From contig JBAXVX010000068.1 in assembly GCA_037128705.1 (NCBI GenBank), positions 1 to 8,074 on the forward strand: a stretch of DNA of 8,074 bases. The letters run 5' to 3'. Origin of the DNA: CAIVAT01 sp037128705. GTDB taxonomy: Bacteria; Bacteroidota; Bacteroidia; Bacteroidales; FEN-979. The translations under genes were made by a program, and so were the position numbers. A model generated the notes under the pieces. That model saw only the letters and a list, made by a program, of their open reading frames with translations, was not told where the DNA came from and did not search any database. This document shows positions 5,770 through 8,074 of the stretch, in pieces. The number at the start of each line of letters is the position of its first letter. The first letter of the stretch is position 1.

Positions 5770-7050
5770 ATGTCTACCAAAAGGGCCCATAATTCTCAAC
5801 CATCTCCCCGGCCTCGTTTCTACGAGTTCTCCTACTCTCCGGTCCTGGACCTGGTTGATACCGATGTAATATTGGATCCTTCGAACATCAAGGTTTTTGT
5901 CCCTTTTGGAATCGACAACGCCCTGCCCCGCCAACTCATCAAGCTCGCCCGCGAAGTTCCTGTTCACCGGGCCATTTTGAACTCTAAAACAAACTACATC
6001 CTGGGGCAGGGTGTTCAGTCCTCTGATCCTGCTACTGCCGCATTTCTGCAGCTCCCGAATAACCACAAGGAGCTCTTCTCGGTTACCCTGAAAAAACTCT
6101 GCTTCGACTACCTCACCTTCGGCAACTGCTTTTACGAGTTGGTCACCAACAAGAAACGATCCTTCGTGTTTGTCTATCACCAGGATGCCTCCCGGGTGCG
6201 TTTGCATACCGATGGCAAACAAGCCCTCATCCATCCGAACTGGGACCTGTTTCGTGGTAACGGCGACAAGCACCTGAAATCCATCAGCCTGTTTCCGGAA
6301 TTTTCTGCCGGCGATGATGGATTGCTTCACTCAATCGTACACATCAAAGACTACGAACCCGAGTTTTCCTGGTATGGCATCCCATCTTACTTTGCCGGCA
6401 TCCGCAATGTCATCATCTCCGGACTGACCAACATCTGGAACCAAACCCGCCTGGAATCCTCCTTCGCATCTCCCGGTATGCTGGTCATCCCGGGGGTGAA
6501 CTCCGAGGCCGATGCTACGGCACTGAATACAACAATGGCAGGGTATTTCGGTGCATTGGGCACAAATTCTGGTAAAATTGTTATACAATTCATGTCAGAC
6601 CCGGCCCCGGGCGCAGCAGTGGGCGAAGTGAAATTCGTCCCTTTCAGCCGTGACAACGAAGCACATTGGCTCGATCTGCATACCCAGAGTGAGCTCTCGC
6701 TGATCACCATCCACAATTGGTTTCCTTCGCTCACCCCGTACTCCGATATGAAGTCCTCGTTCGAATCCGGACGAATCCTCAATGAATACGAGGTAGCCAT
6801 GGCCACGGTGATCAAACCCATCCAGCAGGTGTTTCACCAATCACTGCAAACAGCCCTTGCAGCGTGCGGGTTACAACTCAAAGACTTCGAGTTTATCAAT
6901 TCTCCGCCCGTCTCGCGTATCAACCCGATGAACTTCGTCTGGGAGGTCCGCCGCGACTCCGGTCTGGAATTCGACAAATCCGACCCCGCCCAAAACATCC
7001 TGGTACTTCAATTGCAAAACTCATTCACTTCCAAAAACAGCAATCCCTAA
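5770..7050 (+). CDS. Phage portal protein (HK97/PBSX type)
   Basis: The portal forms the ring at one capsid vertex through which DNA enters and leaves, and it binds terminase and connector. Features in the 426 residues: VPVHRAILNSKTNYILGQGV (63-82), DYLTFGNCFYELV (113-125), WYGIPSYFAGIRNVI (201-215), SSFASPGMLVIPG (230-242), PFSRDNEAHWLDL (291-303), and a helical stretch NEYEVAMATVIKPIQQVF (338-355) that fits the stem/crown helices. The GIPSY-plus-helix and xSxGMLxIPG pattern is what I associate with PBSX/P2 Q-like portals. Residues 1-18 are Ser/Pro/Arg-rich and probably disordered. The last residues, NSNP, are encoded by the first unit of the following tandem repeat, so the C-terminus has probably been altered by repeat growth. 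Its place after the capsid gene is unusual, since portals more often lie beside the terminase. Confidence 0.88.
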   Translation: MSTKRAHNSQPSPRPRFYEFSYSPVLDLVDTDVILDPSNIKVFVPFGIDNALPRQLIKLAREVPVHRAILNSKTNYILGQGVQSSDPATAAFLQLPNNHKELFSVTLKKLCFDYLTFGNCFYELVTNKKRSFVFVYHQDASRVRLHTDGKQALIHPNWDLFRGNGDKHLKSISLFPEFSAGDDGLLHSIVHIKDYEPEFSWYGIPSYFAGIRNVIISGLTNIWNQTRLESSFASPGMLVIPGVNSEADATALNTTMAGYFGALGTNSGKIVIQFMSDPAPGAAVGEVKFVPFSRDNEAHWLDLHTQSELSLITIHNWFPSLTPYSDMKSSFESGRILNEYEVAMATVIKPIQQVFHQSLQTALAACGLQLKDFEFINSPPVSRINPMNFVWEVRRDSGLEFDKSDPAQNILVLQLQNSFTSKNSNP

Positions 7051-7076
7051 TCCCTAATGGCCAATGGCTAATCCCT
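7042..7076. repeat. Degenerate 7-bp tandem repeat across the portal stop
   Basis: Units at 7042, 7049, 7056, 7063 and 7070 read AATCCCT, AATCCCT, AATGGCC, AATGGCT and AATCCCT. The array supplies the portal's last codons and stop and reaches to five bases before the ATG at 7082. Two of its units contain ATG by chance. The one at 7057 meets a stop after four codons. The one at 7064 is in frame with the next gene and adds six residues. Confidence 0.85.
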
Positions 7077-7081
7077 GCTTA

Positions 7082-7549
7082 ATGACTCCCCTCGAAATCA
7101 TCTCAATCGCTTACATCACCGAACTCGACCCGGCCATGATCAAGGATTCCTTTATTCTCACGGCTCAGGTTCAATACATCAAACCGGTGCTTACCGCTCC
7201 GCTATATGATGATGTATTGCTCGATCCGGCTGGCGATTTGTACGCCATTCTGGTCGATGATTACATCAAACCATGCCTGGCATACTACGTCAAGGGAAAC
7301 ATGCTCAACCAGCAATTGCTCGAAACATCTCAATACACCACCGGCAGCGATCCCGCCCTTGCTCAATCCCTCATGGATGTTTCAACAGCCGTGATGATCT
7401 CCCCTGAACATCGTCGGGACATCGTAAAGGAAGTATTCGCAATGGCCAAATACAAACTGGATTTGCTCGTGGCGTATCTAATCGACCAGAAGTTTCCATT
7501 ATACACCCTGCCGACAGCCCGTCGCATAGCCGGAATACGAATCACATAA
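7082..7549 (+). CDS. Head-tail connector-like protein
   Basis: A 155-residue, mainly helical protein immediately after the portal, where head-completion adaptors normally lie. The N-terminal half has a pattern I associate with connector (gp6-like) proteins: a first helix (MTPLEIISIAYITELDP), then IKDSFILTAQVQYIKPVLTAPLYDDVL (about 20-46) and a second helical pair around DDYIKPCLAYYVKGNMLNQQL (59-79). The C-terminus (IVKEVFAMAKYKLDLLVAYLI) is another long helix. It most resembles small connector proteins of Bacteroidota phages of the DUF6712 kind. Role: a ring beneath the portal that closes the packaged head and accepts the tail. I place the start at 7082 because other starts in this operon follow the repeat array; the in-frame ATG at 7064 lies inside the repeat and would add MANPCL. 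Confidence 0.65.
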   Translation: MTPLEIISIAYITELDPAMIKDSFILTAQVQYIKPVLTAPLYDDVLLDPAGDLYAILVDDYIKPCLAYYVKGNMLNQQLLETSQYTTGSDPALAQSLMDVSTAVMISPEHRRDIVKEVFAMAKYKLDLLVAYLIDQKFPLYTLPTARRIAGIRIT

Positions 7550-7558
7550 AAAAATATT

Positions 7559-7600
7559 ATTTCATTTTCAAATCTTCAAATCTTAAAATCTTCAAATTCC
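7559..7600. repeat. Second 8-bp tandem repeat, before the 7606 gene
   Basis: ATTTCATTTTCAAATCT (7559-7575) repeats exactly the block at 4302-4318. The units CAAATCTT (7569), CAAATCTT (7577), AAAATCTT (7585) and CAAATTCC (7593) follow, and then TTAAA and the start codon. It is the same repeat family as the pre-capsid array, with fewer copies and more A. Confidence 0.85.
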
Positions 7601-7605
7601 TTAAA

Positions 7606-7977
7606 ATGGCCCAAGTACAACGAAAAGTGGTTCTATGCAACATGAAGGTAGCCGATATCTTGCTGCTTCCGGGAACTGCAGCTTTTACACCATCTGTACA
7701 AATCCCTAATGGTTGTACAAAGATAACCGTGCAGTTTATGTATCACGATATCAACTATCCTGTGGGTTGTACCATGTATCAGAGTTTGGATGGAGTAAAC
7801 TTTGATGAGTGCCGGACAATTGATGAAATGCCAATTTACCTGGAACTTGATATTGATTCAGTTTCTATGACACTGAATGTCAGTGAGCTGCTTACATCGT
7901 GGATTAGGTTCTATGTCACCATTGGTGATGCTACACTTGGCACGCTTGATAAATTCATGATTTTATTCGCTGCTTAA
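7606..7977 (+). CDS. Small unknown protein, probable virion component
   Basis: A 123-residue protein I do not recognise. It is rich in beta-forming residues with regular alternation (KITVQFMYHDINYPVG, YLELDIDSVSMTLNV, SWIRFYVTIGDATLG). It contains YQSLDGVNFDE (58-68), a turn-rich motif of the type seen in carbohydrate-binding or decoration-like beta sandwiches of phage structural proteins. No signal peptide or membrane segment is evident. Position after the connector suggests a head-decoration, neck or tail-completion protein. Codon use is visibly more A/T-ending (TTT GAT GAG, ATT GAT GAA) than in the capsid and portal genes, which prefer C-ending codons, so it may have a different history. 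The ATG directly follows the repeat array, fixing the start well. Confidence 0.65.
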   Translation: MAQVQRKVVLCNMKVADILLLPGTAAFTPSVQIPNGCTKITVQFMYHDINYPVGCTMYQSLDGVNFDECRTIDEMPIYLELDIDSVSMTLNVSELLTSWIRFYVTIGDATLGTLDKFMILFAA

Positions 7978-7992
7978 ACCAATTCATATAAA

Positions 7993-8074
7993 ATGGGGTA
8001 CTCCAATTATTATCAGGTCAGTTCGTTAAGGTCAGGTGTAACCAATTACAGGGATTATGCCAAGCAACTTCATG
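7993..8074 (+). CDS. Start of a further gene, cut by the window edge
   Basis: An open frame begins 15 nt after the previous stop and runs to the end of the window: MGYSNYYQVSSLRSGVTNYRD and six more residues. The preceding ACCAATTCATATAAA is A/T-rich and carries no tandem repeat, unlike the four junctions before it. Too little is present to name a function. Close spacing and the same strand suggest it belongs to the same structural operon. Confidence 0.5.
   Translation, partial: MGYSNYYQVSSLRSGVTNYRDYAKQLH

Noticed and set aside
5755..6330. 191-codon minus-strand frame inside the portal gene
   Set aside because: The plus frame has clear portal motifs throughout, and the minus frame is a codon-bias shadow.
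4302..7600. CRISPR array
   Set aside because: The repeats are 7-8 bp, degenerate and directly adjacent without spacers.

Overview
The window is the packaging and head-assembly end of a tailed phage or prophage (HK97-type capsid logic), most likely from a Bacteroidota host. That host call is an inference. It rests on the lack of Shine-Dalgarno sequences before most genes, the A/T- or A/C-rich leaders, one near-ideal Bacteroidota promoter (TTG-N20-TAATTTTG) and the type of head proteins. No integrase, attachment site, tRNA or clear host gene is visible, so free phage and prophage cannot be told apart.

Layout. Bases 1 to about 1247 hold no convincing protein gene. They are instead packed with nested inverted repeats: perfect or nearly perfect stems of 5 to 14 bp with short, often A-rich loops, ending in a 170-nt compound inverted repeat. 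I read this as a candidate large structured non-coding RNA of about 1.1 kb, and it is the most interesting part of the window. Next, on the minus strand and reading leftward, come a small helix-turn-helix-like protein, a probable small terminase subunit and the large terminase (ATPase plus nuclease). A 145-bp divergent control region (3055-3199) separates them from the rightward genes: a head protease fused to a coiled-coil scaffold, a major capsid protein with an apparent inserted beta-rich domain, an HK97/PBSX-type portal, a head-tail connector-like protein, a small unknown protein of probable virion type, and the first 27 codons of another gene.

How the genes fit together. The capsid protein assembles on the scaffold part of the protease-scaffold protein around the portal ring. 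The protease then clears the scaffold, the terminase pumps DNA through the portal, and the connector closes the vertex for tail joining. The portal lies after the capsid gene rather than next to the terminase, and the terminase genes run opposite to the capsid genes. This partly recalls the divergent P/O arrangement of P2-like phages, but with the portal moved.

The four junctions from the protease-scaffold gene to the 7606 gene each carry a degenerate tandem repeat of 7 or 8 bp directly before the next start codon. The 8-bp type appears twice and shares a 17-nt exact block. The 7-bp type also appears twice.
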